From positions 248,001 through 312,000 of the forward strand of contig JAGMUV010000040.1 of NCBI GenBank assembly GCA_020744425.1: a DNA stretch of 64,000 bases, given 5' to 3'. This document shows, piece by piece, positions 33,482 to 43,094 of the stretch. The translations under genes and the position numbers were made by a program. The stretch's first letter is position 1. Each line of letters starts with the position of its first letter. Source of the DNA: Dactylonectria macrodidyma (taxonomy: Eukaryota; Ascomycota; Sordariomycetes; Hypocreales; Nectriaceae). The notes under the pieces were generated by a model that searched no databases, was not told the DNA's origin, and saw only the letters and a program-made list of their open reading frames with translations.

Positions 33482-34670
33482 GTTGAGGTTCGGCCGTGTG
33501 TGGGCGTTAGGCGCCTTACGATGGCTTTTGTTAGAAGATCTCGATGCGGTGTCCGGGAAGCCGTTGAATCACAACCTCGTCTTTACTTGGAAAGAATCGT
33601 CGGGTTTGGTCAAGTTCTTCCACAATCCTAGCCCTGGACAGTCGCACTCAGATGGGCCCTTAACTTAGATTGCAGTAGGTGCTTTTTTTTTCTTTTTTTC
33701 ACAGACCTTTAATTCTTAGATCTCAGCTGGATCATTCCAACGTTGTTATTCAATCATGAGTTCGTTGCCTTTGCTAAGATGTATCTGATGAGAGAAACAC
33801 CTTGTCATGTGTTCTTTTGCGGGCCGGATGCCGTTTCCCGCCGTAGGCGCCGGAGGTAGCTACCCGGGGAACCTCGTGGACTTTCATATGAGACCATTTG
33901 GCGACCGCGCCCATTTTCGAGGATCGGCGCCTGCCCTCGATCACATTGGGATGATCGCTTGACACACGGTTGCACTCGATGCTAGTGGGTACATCTTTCC
34001 AGGAGTTTGTCGATCGTTGGGGCCCCTGCGGTACGATGTGGGCACTGTGTTGGCAGGGGGTCGCGAGCAGCCCCAACCACGGAGTCGCACGACGGAGACG
34101 TGTCGCGACTCATCCGAGCTAATGTAGGCGAGGCTTGCATTATCCGATGCTTCCTTTTGAAGGTGGCGACATCCTTGCTACATTGGGCAAAGGCGGATGC
34201 ACCTCGATTAGCGCGTAAGTCAGCGAAACGCCTCATAGAGTGATATCATACACCCACCATACGAGCCATCTAGCCAACGATAGCGGCAAAGGTGGGCGGG
34301 TGACGATCCCAAACAATTCCAAATTTGGGACCGTCACCCTACTTCCTGCCCGCAGCACTGCCTAGCTTAATTAGTGGGTTTCGCTAGTGCCGAGACTCCT
34401 TTCCGCGGACCCTTTCAACCCGCGCCGGCTTACATGGCACGCGAACCGATCGCTTTGCATATTCGTCTGACATACATCTCAATCTCAGACAATCCAGGAT
34501 GCGTCAATACAGCGAGAATGACATTGTATTGGCCATCCAAGCCGTTAGGGACAGAGTTCCAAAAAAAATGGGGTATCAAGACTTAATAAAGGGCCCACTG
34601 CAACCCAGTCGCTTTCACTCGGCCATGCCTCGCGCTCCCCATTAGCGACAACAACACTAATGGCCCCTCC
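33482..34670. other. Intergenic; contains a 16-bp inverted repeat
   Basis: No gene is supported. At 34298-34313 and 34324-34339 two 16-nt arms (GGGTGACGATCCCAAA and its near inverse) pair at 15 of 16 positions around a 10-nt loop. It lies 330 bp before the Zn2Cys6 start. Confidence 0.55.
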
Positions 34671-35239
34671 ATGGAAATCACCACGCCCCAGGACTACCAG
34701 AATAACAACCACAAGCGCCAGCTTCGTAGTCTGCGGCCCTGCGATGCCTGCAGGAAGCGAAAGACGCGGTGCGTGCCCATAGACGGCGACCGCAAATGCG
34801 GACACTGTCAACTCCAGGCCACAACCTGCACCTTCCAGCACAACCCGCCAAAGCGGCAGGCAAAGGGCCCCAGCTCGAGCCGGAGCCTCAGCCTCGGCCG
34901 CGGGCGCAAGGAGTCCACCGCCGAGACCCAAGCCTCCAAGTTATATGACTTAGGCAGCGACATGAAGCCTATCCCGATACACCAGTCCTACGATAATCCC
35001 GTCTGCCATGCCCTCAAGCATGACGCGGGCCAGGAGTATCAAGTGAACTTTCACTTGCCCCCCGATGAAAAGGCCGTCGAATCAGACCCGACGCCCTTGC
35101 TTCTGAATTCTATTGAGGGTTGTGTTCGTCCTCACCATTCCACCATAAACCCTGCCCTACCGAACGTCTTATTTATTGGTTCGAGAGAAACAATCGCAGA
35201 TGTCAACAGTCTCCACGAACAGCAACAGAGTATGCGCCC
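34671..35239 (+). pseudogene. Zn2Cys6 transcription factor, 3'-truncated
   Basis: From the ATG at 34671. The Zn(II)2Cys6 binuclear cluster CDACRKRKTRC then CGHCQLQATTC (CX2CX6C...CX2CX6C) is at residues 24-54, followed by a basic Ser-rich linker. Such clusters bind CGG-type DNA half sites. The open frame runs to 35327, but its last ~30 codons are antisense to a piggyBac transposase relic, so the host part ends near 35,240. The regulatory middle-homology domain that such proteins need is missing. It is probably a gene interrupted by transposon insertion, or a captured 5' fragment. Confidence 0.75.
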
Positions 35240-36080
35240 GGCGTGGTTGGCATTGACAGCCAGTTGCATAACTAGGTCTAGGACCACGGCCTGCGTCTCT
35301 GCAAGTTCCTTACGCTCAGCACGGTGATGCGAATATATCGCGGAGGTCACATAAAGTGAGGTTGTCATGTAGATGTAGAAAGATGGATGACGAGCTAAGA
35401 CTACAGTTGAGGACGGGAGCATAAGGTCTCCTTTCTCACGTGATGTTACATATAATGCCAGTCTGAAGCACCAGGCCCAAGACTGGTTCTTCACGTATCA
35501 CACGGCGTGCGCTTAAGATCCCTCGCGCCCGCTTTGCACCGCTAGGAATGTGGACTTTCCAACGGAGAAAATAGCCCTGCTGGGCTACAACCCAAATCTT
35601 CAGGCCTGTGGGCGTGGTCTTCCTTGGAATCGTCGCCTTCGCCTTCGTTCTCCCTTTAAAACGGATCATACACTCATCTACAGCGATGTGTGTGCCCGGC
35701 ACGAAGAGCTCTAAGAGACGGCTTGTATGTGGTCAGACCACTTAGAAATTCGGAAAACTATTCGATCAACGGCTTGAGGGACGGCTTCGAACGGTGGAAA
35801 GATGCGAATGTATCGAAATAGCAGCTGAAAACGCGGATATGTCATCCATTTGAGGATAGGATGTGTCGGGTGCACAGTCTTCGGGATAGAAGTACCCCAA
35901 TGATCTTTGACGCGTTTTTTTGCGGTGAATTCCTATGAAAATCATCACTGCAAGCCAGAGGTATACTTCTGCAACAGTGGTCTGCTTCCACTTGCGTAAT
36001 CGAGCCTGTTCTTCAAGATCTGTGTTACGGCTAGCAAGCTGGTGTGCAGCCCACTAGTTTGTCCAAAGGACCCATTTTTC
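35240..36080 (-). pseudogene. piggyBac-type transposase relic
   Basis: Minus-strand reading gives, in order, WKQTTVAEVYLWLAVMIFIG, MIFIGIHRKKTRQ, PGTHIAVDECMIRFKGRTK, TPTGLKIWVVAQQGYFLRWK and ETQAVVLDLV. These follow the order of the DDE_Tnp_1_7 domain; the Asp in AVDECM is the first catalytic residue of the family. Stops and frame changes occur between blocks (for example near 35710-35765 and 35440). The N-terminal zone, the later catalytic Asp residues and both terminal repeats were not found. It is a dead internal fragment. Confidence 0.78.
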
Positions 36081-36627
36081 AATAAGGAAAACAGGGCAAA
36101 AGAGCTGGAAAAGCTTGACAGGGCTTTCTGGGAGGTCCATTGCAACAAAATCGCGAAATTGAGGCTTGAAAGGTTGAAAATGGAAGCCCCGCTGCAAGGT
36201 GGGGAGCCTCACCTTAGGCGGCATGACCGGTAGCGGGGCAAAGTGTTCACAATGGGAATGAGAAGTATCGTGAATCTAGTGGTAGGCTGATTTGTATGGG
36301 GTCCCTCACTGTACGGAGCTGTCTACGATTCGCGTCACTCCTAAGTCCCACGCGCCGCACACGGGCCCTGTGGGGCAACAGGCGCCCCACAAGCATTTGG
36401 GCACTCAAAGAGATAGGCTGCCATACTGGATGAAGTTCGGCTAAATCTGAGCAGGAACGATTTAAATTAATCTTGTAACGTAATCGAAAGCTTTTTGGCT
36501 CTTGGCTTCGTAACTACGAAACCTCTTCTCCCGTTGCTTTGCTGCATGACCCGCCATTTCATGCACAAGACTCAATCATCTCCCTGTTCATCGCCTTCAA
36601 TCCAGCTGCTTCCTCTCAAGTCGCACG
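36081..36627. other. Intergenic, promoter side of the tandem-chromodomain gene
   Basis: No gene supported. The last ~100 bp are pyrimidine-rich, as in many fungal promoters. Confidence 0.4.
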
Positions 36628-37590
36628 ATGGCAAGAAAGAAGAAGGGCATGGACGCTAAAGTCGACACTCATACCCCACGGCGAGCGCGCCCCGTTCAGG
36701 GCTCGCCCATCTATCACACAAAGCCAAGCAAATGGGCCATGTCAATGCGGTGTCAAGAACTTATAGCGCTAAGCCCGTCATTAGGCCCTTCAGTGAGTCC
36801 CGAGCGCCGCCACACAGGGGAAGAGTTTATTTTTTGGGACGAACCCAATCCACTTCAGGCGTTGAATTGTTTGGAGGTCGATGCCACTAAGCCTACATTA
36901 CCTGCCCCTTTTGCAGAAATGGCAATCGACTCGTCGGATCCCGAGCTCAACGGAGCTGACTTTGTCCTCCACGACGACCATGACCCGCCAGACCTCGGAA
37001 GAAAAACAGACGAGATGCCTCTAGGCAAGCACTTGGATGGGCGGGAGCCGGCCGGACCAAAGCACAAAGGCAATTCAGAGGAACCAAATGGCGCAGATCA
37101 TGCGCACGAGTTGACCGAGTCTGAGGAGGATCGAGATGATACAGAAGAGCCGAGATACGGAGTCGAAGCCATCGTCGGTCACACCATATACGAAGAAACC
37201 AAAGTCAATCTCCATGTCAAATGGATTGATTACCCCGAGCGCACGCTTGTCGATGAGTGTATCATTCAACAGGACTGCCCAGCTATGCTTTACAGGTATT
37301 GGGGATCCTGTGGGACTCGCGAAAAGGCAACAGGGATAGAATCGTCATTCCATCCCTTCAGAATCTGTGATTGGAGAGTGAAAAAGAAAGGTAAACTGGA
37401 ACTCAAGGTGCACTGGGTTGGATATCCGCCTAGGAAGTCGACTTGGGAGCCTGCTTCGAGTGTGGAGGAATCCGCCAAAGAGATCCATAAAAGGTATTTG
37501 GACACACACCCAGCAGCGAAAAGGGTTTGGGAAAAGGAGTACTTAAGAAAGGTTGAAAACCAGCTTTGTAATGGCCCATCTTTTGGTTGA
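36628..37590 (+). CDS. Tandem-chromodomain protein, 320 aa, single exon
   Basis: ATG at 36628, TGA at 37588-37590. The N-terminal 170 aa are charged and probably disordered. Two chromodomain-like segments follow: YGVEAIVGHTIYEETKVN with LHVKWIDYPERTLVDE (residues ~175-230), and FRICDWRVKKKGKLELK with VHWVGYPPRKSTWEP (residues ~248-300). Aromatic positions that cage methyl-lysine are partly kept in the second (W, W, Y). The first lacks the usual TWEP. Plain chromo proteins like this occur both as host readers of methylated histones and as relics of chromoviral integrases; no integrase core or LTR is seen here. A repeat shared with the Helitron region begins 22 bp past the stop. Confidence 0.72.
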   Translation: MARKKKGMDAKVDTHTPRRARPVQGSPIYHTKPSKWAMSMRCQELIALSPSLGPSVSPERRHTGEEFIFWDEPNPLQALNCLEVDATKPTLPAPFAEMAIDSSDPELNGADFVLHDDHDPPDLGRKTDEMPLGKHLDGREPAGPKHKGNSEEPNGADHAHELTESEEDRDDTEEPRYGVEAIVGHTIYEETKVNLHVKWIDYPERTLVDECIIQQDCPAMLYRYWGSCGTREKATGIESSFHPFRICDWRVKKKGKLELKVHWVGYPPRKSTWEPASSVEESAKEIHKRYLDTHPAAKRVWEKEYLRKVENQLCNGPSFG

Positions 37591-37611
37591 TTCAGTCCGA
37601 AGGACTTCTAT

Positions 37612-37825
37612 GTGTCACATATCGGGATATCGGATTTTAACGGTTATTGCAGAAGTGAAGCTCTCTGTCTTTCATCATAGCCGTCCATCGCCACTTGCCT
37701 CGTCAGAGGCCTCGTCAGCGGTCTAGCTTTTCCTTCAATCAGGTCAATAGCTAGATAAAGTCAAAGACCCCGGGGCATCCGGAGCCTCTCGGCTGTCCGA
37801 GGTCATCGTCAGTTTCTTCGTCTAG
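37612..37825. repeat. Dispersed repeat, copy 2 (other copy at 23775-24040)
   Basis: Same order of blocks as the Helitron promoter-side sequence, on the same strand, starting GTCACATATCGGGATATCGG and running to the AGGTCATCGTCAG block. Here it is not next to a RepHel gene, so it could mark a non-autonomous derivative or a shared older repeat. Confidence 0.75.
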
Positions 37826-37871
37826 TCCTTGCAATAGAGCCTAGCCCCCCTTATCCCTTCTTGACGCTATA

Positions 37872-38002
37872 TACGCAAATATCTCGACAGCCAGTAGCCT
37901 ATACGACGCCGCTCCTGGACTAAACGCACTGCCGGAGTGTAGTAGTCCCCCAGGCCCCGGAATGGCCTCCTTTGAGCCGCTGGCTGTCGAGATATTTGCG
38001 TG
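37872..38002. repeat. 23-bp inverted repeat, 85-nt spacer
   Basis: The arms at 37872-37894 and 37980-38002 (core CAAATATCTCGACAGCCAG and its inverse) match at 22 of 23 positions. The spacer has no coding potential. It lies just after the dispersed repeat. Confidence 0.75.
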
Positions 38003-38207
38003 CGCAGCGCCGGGCACTTATCAGGTTGTAGTTGTGCAAACGCATTCGATTTCCCGAAATTACTCCGCAAAACGACCCCACGATAAGTTCTGCTAATTGA
38101 ATTAGAATTACCACGGATGCCATCAAGTGTAGGACTGGTTCCCACAAGGACACTGTCGCTGCTATAGCTCTATGAGATGGGTCCACAGATACTACCGGAG
38201 CATTTTT

Positions 38208-39061
38208 CTAACCTCTTTCCACCATTACAATGTTTTCGTCCTCATCATCGCTACTAATTTCCACCCAGTCCTCGTCTTTTATCGCGTCAAGCCCAGCTAG
38301 ATCAGTAGCCTCCACTGCAGTCAGACTACTTCCCTCTGTTCCTACGGGCCCCCGTTGATGTTTGTCACGATCGGGGAGAGCGTGGTGCGTTAAAGACTTC
38401 TCTGGTATGCCGAACTTCGTCCAATCTTTCAGCAGAGCTGTTGCCATTTCCGATACCCGGGCTGGGTGAGAAAGAGCATCAGGCCACTTGCGTTGTAGCC
38501 GTGAAATAATTTTCTTCTGCAGCACCCCATGTTGTAATGCCTTATTGAAGGCAGGGACATCGAGACCCTTGACCTCTTCATGCAATTCCAGGACGAGTAA
38601 ACCTAGCACATTCCGCCACAGTATCTTCGTCGAGGTCGCAGGTGATGTAGCTGACGATGACTTAGGAACCCGCGTTTGTGGTGTTTTCGGCACCTTATAT
38701 GATGGCCTCGATCGTACGGTCGCAGCAGCAGGTTCGGTCGCGACGGCAGGCTCGGCTGCAACCTCGGGAGTGATGAGATGGGTAGCCTCGACTTGTGTCA
38801 AGTCCAGCACTTCCTCTGGGATAGCCTCGGTAGGCGGTAGCGGCGACATTTGGCTGCTGGTGTTATGGCGTGGCGTGGCCTGTCGCTTGGGGGGGAGGGG
38901 AGGCGTTGGTGTCGGGGGGTCAGTTCAGGTTCAGGTTCAGGTTCAATTCCTACTCGGTTTTGGCCGCCATTCCACAACAGCCATGCCCGGTAAGCGGGGT
39001 TTGGCTGATAGCCGAAGCGCCCCAAATATTTATCTGTGGCGCCCCACTTCGCCAACGCCAT
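38208..39061 (-). CDS. Hypothetical protein, 259 aa, two exons
   Basis: Exon 1 is 38954-39061, starting MALAKWGATDKYLGRFGYQP, and exon 2 is 38208-38879; a 74-bp intron (GTAGGA..CGACAG) joins them in phase 0. Without splicing, exon 1 would run into EPEPEPE and a C7 run and be out of frame with exon 2, so the intron model is preferred. Residues ~95-190 are helical (WRNVLGLLVLELHEEVKG, NKALQHGVLQKKIISRLQRK) and the C-terminus is acidic (DEDWVEISSDDEDENIV). No known domain. Copies of LINE tails sit upstream of its start. Confidence 0.5.
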
Positions 39062-39258
39062 CTGGCGCTTGGCCAGCTGCTCCCAAACTTCCCGCTTTTT
39101 ACTCCAAACTGTCACGACCCAAGCTAAGGCGTCCAAGGGACCAAGTGGCGAAGGGTGGCAAAACCCTTGGACCTGTTGAGAACCAAGCGGTGAGGCTGAT
39201 GAGTCAGCCTCACGGGCGGAGCGATGGGAACGAGGGAGCAACGCTCCTCGCGCTCCAT

Positions 39259-39456
39259 CGCTCCCAGAAGAACCGTACGAAACGAAAATAGCTTAGCGCA
39301 AAGGCCCTCTGGGGTGTGTCCCCCCGGGCGAAATAAAATCCATCCATCCATCCATCGCTCCCAGAAGAACCGTACGAAACGAAAATAGCTTAGCGCAAAG
39401 GCCCTCTGGGGTGTGTCCCCCCGGGCGAAATAAAATCCATCCATCCATCGCTCCCA
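39259..39456 (+). mobile_element. Two tandem, extremely truncated LINE 3' ends
   Basis: Two near-identical ~90-bp pieces carry the end of the Tad LINE (GCGCAAAGGCCCTCTGGGG ... GGGCGAAATAAAA) and CATC-repeat tails, head to tail. The 8-mer CGCTCCCA occurs three times, at 39259-39266, 39356-39363 and 39449-39456, bracketing each piece. This is the pattern of two insertions into one target, each making an 8-bp duplication. Confidence 0.82.
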
Positions 39457-39836
39457 TTGAAACCTTAACCTTAAATGGTCGAACAGGTCGAACAAGAGCA
39501 CGTTCGGCCACGATCGACCAAGCAGACCAGAATAGTATATATAGCTTCACTCATTCCCACTTCCCTATGTCCAGATAGCTCTCCAGCTTTTCAATACAAT
39601 TCGATTACTCAAGAATATTTCTTGACATTATCGGACGTGATACCCTACGCTCAGTACGCTACGCCCCGTCACAACTGCCAACATAAACCAATCGGGTTAC
39701 GGTTTACTACGTTGGGAACCTTGACCGTCACACCGACTCACTTGGGTGACCGACCCACTTGTGGAGTACGTTAAGGGTATTAAAGTCTTAGGCTGTCGAT
39801 GAACAATTTAGTCCATGAAGTGTTTATAATTGCAGC
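39457..39836. other. Intergenic, no gene
   Basis: Downstream (3') side of the cupin gene on the minus strand. No feature is supported beyond a possible AT-rich 3' region. Confidence 0.35.
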
Positions 39837-41211
39837 TCAGAAGCCCTTGATCGTCGTGCAGTGTATCGCTAAGTCTGTGTATAGCCGATTATCCACCTGA
39901 CACGTCTTGCCAGGTCTCACGACGAACATACAGTTACATCCTAGTTGATACGGCTTTCCGTCTATCGTGACCTCCGCTTTGCCATTCGCTACCGACAATA
40001 CGCGTAATGTGTTCTCAACATGCCAGTGCCCAGTAGACCCGGGCTTGACGGTAATGACGTTAAAAGTTATGTTGTTAGACACAAGCGCGGGCTTGCCGCT
40101 TGTAAGGTATGAGCTTGAGAACGCAATGTCTAGTCCAGCGTTAGTCCCTAGCATACCAGAAGACTGGGCGCAAAGGGAGACTCACCTTGACCAGATGACG
40201 TATCCTTCATTCTCCCAGGAGCAACTTCCCAGTTCTACATCTCTAAAACTGACTCGGAGGTTTGACTAGGTGCCTCTATCTCCCTCCTTTCCACCGTGGT
40301 GGATAGTGTAGCCGCTTCCGATATTTGGGCCGTCAGTGACCTCCGTATCCTTGGAGGGCTTTGAACCGGCATGTCTTCCTCCAATTTGGGTTCCAGGTCT
40401 GGCCTCGGTTCTTCGTCTGGTCCTAGGTTCTTAATAACCGTACTAGGTATCAGTGGAGTTTTCTTTAAGGGCGCCACGTATGTTGGTGCGACTGGCAGCA
40501 GGTCATTTGACGGAAGAGGACTTTGCGACACAACGATGCCCGGCGTCGGCCCAGGGCCGGACCTCTCATAAGATCCCACTTCGCTCAGTGTCCCATCCCC
40601 GTTGTCATTGAACATGCGCTTGCGGTGTTTCGATGAGAAATGGTAACCAAGCTCACTAAGAAGAGGTTGAGAACTATAAAATTCACATCCTCGAACGGGG
40701 CAGATGGATTCCTTAGTAGGTCGATTGGGAAATTGGTACATTGCCGGAATCAATGCACCTCGTGTCAATACCTCGCTTCTGTTGAGTTCTTGAAGTTATT
40801 AGTATCTAGCCCGAAATTCGTTTAGAGTTTCCCACCTTACGCACCTCGGTATGTGGTATACGGGCGGCCATCCTTAGCGAGACGGATAGCCGTCACGAAT
40901 TGCCCAACCTTTAGGCTTGATGTTTTGGAACCAACAGTTAATACTTTACGCACAATTTCAGCCTTCCTTTGTACATCGCGCGAAGGTATTGCCGGGGCCG
41001 GGTTCAGGTCGATGGAAGCGGTCTCCGTCTTTGGCAGGAGATACCTCGTCGTGGGGGCCCTGGACTGCGGCGTGTTGGCTGTGCGTAGCTTCTTGTAACT
41101 AGGTGATCGCGGAGGTGATATTTCCTGTCCGGGACGTCTCTTCCGATCGGGGCCCATGTTGGATGATGGTGTCGACATAGGTCGCGCTGCCACGGCGACC
41201 TGTCGAGACAT
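39837..41211 (-). pseudogene. C2H2 zinc-finger + cupin (Mif2/CENP-C-like) protein with one nonsense codon
   Basis: Exons 40845-41211, 40186-40788 and 39837-40129 join through GT..AG introns (56 bp each) in one frame of 420 codons. Order of parts: basic disordered N-terminus (DRKRRPGQEISPPRSPSYKK), VGQFVTAIRLAKDGRPYTTY, a C2H2 finger CPVRGCEFYS...HFSSKH, a Pro-rich linker, WEVAPGRM, and a C-terminal cupin fold (FNVITVKPGSTGHWHVENTL, KAEVTIDGKPYQLGCN, FVVRPGKTCQVDNRLY) resembling the CENP-C/Mif2 cupin, which dimerises. The only defect is TAG at 40235-40237, between EM and NWEVAPGRM, where Gln (CAG) is expected. If the codon is truly a stop, the cupin is lost. DNA-binding plus dimerisation would suit a chromatin role. 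Confidence 0.7.
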
Positions 41212-41627
41212 TAGCTTTTCGCATTTTTAGGCGCAGAAGATTCGCGGTGAATATTAACATACGATAGGCAATAAATGAATCGAAAGAAAAGAGTCAATTT
41301 TACCTTGCGCTATTAATGGCGGATGTTTGCTCTACGGCAATGAGGTCGATGACGATAGGCGCTGGCTTTAGTTTCGAGTTGTCGCTCAGCAGTGCAAAGC
41401 CGGTTAAATAAAGGCAACGGCTACGTATAAAGAGTAGGTATCACGAGCTGATACAAACGGACCAATGAACGCATTTAATAGAAAGGAAAGAGCCTTGGGG
41501 GCGTCGTTTTGGCGAGGTCCTCCGGTGTGTCGTTTTATTGAACCGCCCCTAAAGTGGGTCGCGATCTTGATGATTAAGCTAGCTCATTACGATATCATGG
41601 CAGCGACAGTACCCAAGCCATGAACGG
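41212..41627. other. Intergenic between cupin gene and LINE
   Basis: Upstream region of the minus-strand cupin gene; the LINE inserted here. The 12-bp target copy AGCCATGAACGG occupies 41616-41627. No further feature. Confidence 0.5.
41616..41627. repeat. Left 12-bp target-site duplication of LINE
   Basis: AGCCATGAACGG is repeated exactly at 47126-47137, directly after the LINE's tandem-repeat tail. Confidence 0.88.
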
Positions 41628-41783
41628 GAGAGATACCGAAAAATCCATCCATCCATCCCCTCACAGGACTATTCAATCTCGACGAATTCAACCCTTCTTA
41701 CGGAAATCTCGTTATTTATCTTCTTTATAACTTTTGAAATACCTACCCGGTAGCCGCTTGGCGGAGATTCAGGCCTTTGGTGG

Positions 41784-43094
41784 ATGTCTGGCGTTACGAA
41801 CCCCGCTTCAGACGTCATTGTCGTCATGGAAGGCGAACCGGATGTTCCGGGCGGGGGATATCATCGTCCCCTGCGTAAAAGGACCAGAACGACGAGGGCA
41901 TTAGAGTCCGAGCAGCAAAAAGGCGATATGGAATGGCAGGAGGAGGAGAGCAGCGAGGGAGCTCTGAGTCATACGCGAAGTAAGAAAAGAACCACGCCTA
42001 AGGCAGCTGGCAGCATGACCGAGGCGATCCAGGGTTTGAAACGACTCCTGGAACAGGATTTCAATCAAAGAATGGAAGCAATGAAGGCAGAGTTTCAGCT
42101 CGAGTTTACAAAACTTAGCGACCGCATGGCTGAGGAAGTCACTAGGACCACGGCCCAGATGGCGCAAGAATTGTCACAGGCTCGAGAGCAGCTCACCCTG
42201 GTTTGCAGCGAGTTGGAGCAGACCCGGCTACAGCTGGACACCTTGACCAATGCTCATGCAGCAAGATCGCCTAGTCAGACATATGCAGATGCTGCCAGGA
42301 TGACGCCTATTAGTATTACCACTCAAATCCCATCCACGGTTCGATCGGCAACCCCGGAACCGGTGTTCTGCACGGTAGACACATCCAGGGTGCCCGAGGA
42401 TCATATCGGAGATACTACACCAGCAGTGCTTCGCAGGACCATTGAACAGGAAATGCGAACATCTAGCGACCAACCTAGTTGGCGATGTGTTGCAGTGACC
42501 AGAGATGGACGAAATGCCAACCGCCTGAGGGTCATCGGTAGGAACGAGGAAGAACTGAAGAAGATCAAGACCATTATTGAGGTCAAGAAGGCTCCAGGTG
42601 CGAGAGTCCTTCGTGACCAACTGTACCCAGTCAAAGTTGACAATATCAACCGTACCGCCGTTCTCGACCAGGAAGGCAAGGTCCTTCCTGGAGCAATGGA
42701 AGCCTTGGGCCAAGAGAATGAAGTCCAGATTGCCAAGATGGCCTGGTTGAGTCGCAGGGATAACGCAAAGGCATATGGATCCATGGTGGTATACCTCACC
42801 AAAAACAGTGATGCCAGGAGACTCTTACAGGAACGCTACTTCCTTGCAGCCGGTGAATCGGCTTATACCAGCATGTTCGAGCGGAGAACCGGACCGATAC
42901 AATGCTATAACTGCCAGGAGCTCGGCCACAAGGCTTTCTCGTGCAGCAAGAATCGGGTATGTGCGAGGTGCGCTGCCGAAGGCCACCATCATAGTGAGTG
43001 CCAGACGCAGGTACCCAAGTGCGTACCCTGTGGTGGACCGCACGAGTCGTTCAGTCGAAGCTGCCCGAAACTCTACCCTACTCGGCATGAGTAG
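41784..43094 (+). CDS. LINE ORF1 protein (Gag-like, coiled coil + zinc knuckles)
   Basis: 436 aa. A coiled coil rich in Glu/Gln (EQDFNQRMEAMKAEFQLEF onward) occupies residues ~80-155. A central domain with RTIEQEMRTSS and LRDQLYPVKVDN follows. The C-terminus has three Cys/His knuckles: CYNCQELGHKAFSC, CARCAAEGHHHSEC and CVPCGGPHESFSRSC. It should bind the element RNA and form the ribonucleoprotein. Its stop codon overlaps the ORF2 start (ATGAGTAG, 43087-43094), pointing to coupled translation of ORF2. Confidence 0.92.
   Translation: MSGVTNPASDVIVVMEGEPDVPGGGYHRPLRKRTRTTRALESEQQKGDMEWQEEESSEGALSHTRSKKRTTPKAAGSMTEAIQGLKRLLEQDFNQRMEAMKAEFQLEFTKLSDRMAEEVTRTTAQMAQELSQAREQLTLVCSELEQTRLQLDTLTNAHAARSPSQTYADAARMTPISITTQIPSTVRSATPEPVFCTVDTSRVPEDHIGDTTPAVLRRTIEQEMRTSSDQPSWRCVAVTRDGRNANRLRVIGRNEEELKKIKTIIEVKKAPGARVLRDQLYPVKVDNINRTAVLDQEGKVLPGAMEALGQENEVQIAKMAWLSRRDNAKAYGSMVVYLTKNSDARRLLQERYFLAAGESAYTSMFERRTGPIQCYNCQELGHKAFSCSKNRVCARCAAEGHHHSECQTQVPKCVPCGGPHESFSRSCPKLYPTRHE

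Noticed and set aside
38798..38950. Frameshift at a C7 run in the 259-aa gene.
   Set aside because: A GTAGGA..CGACAG intron restores the frame exactly, so no frameshift is needed.
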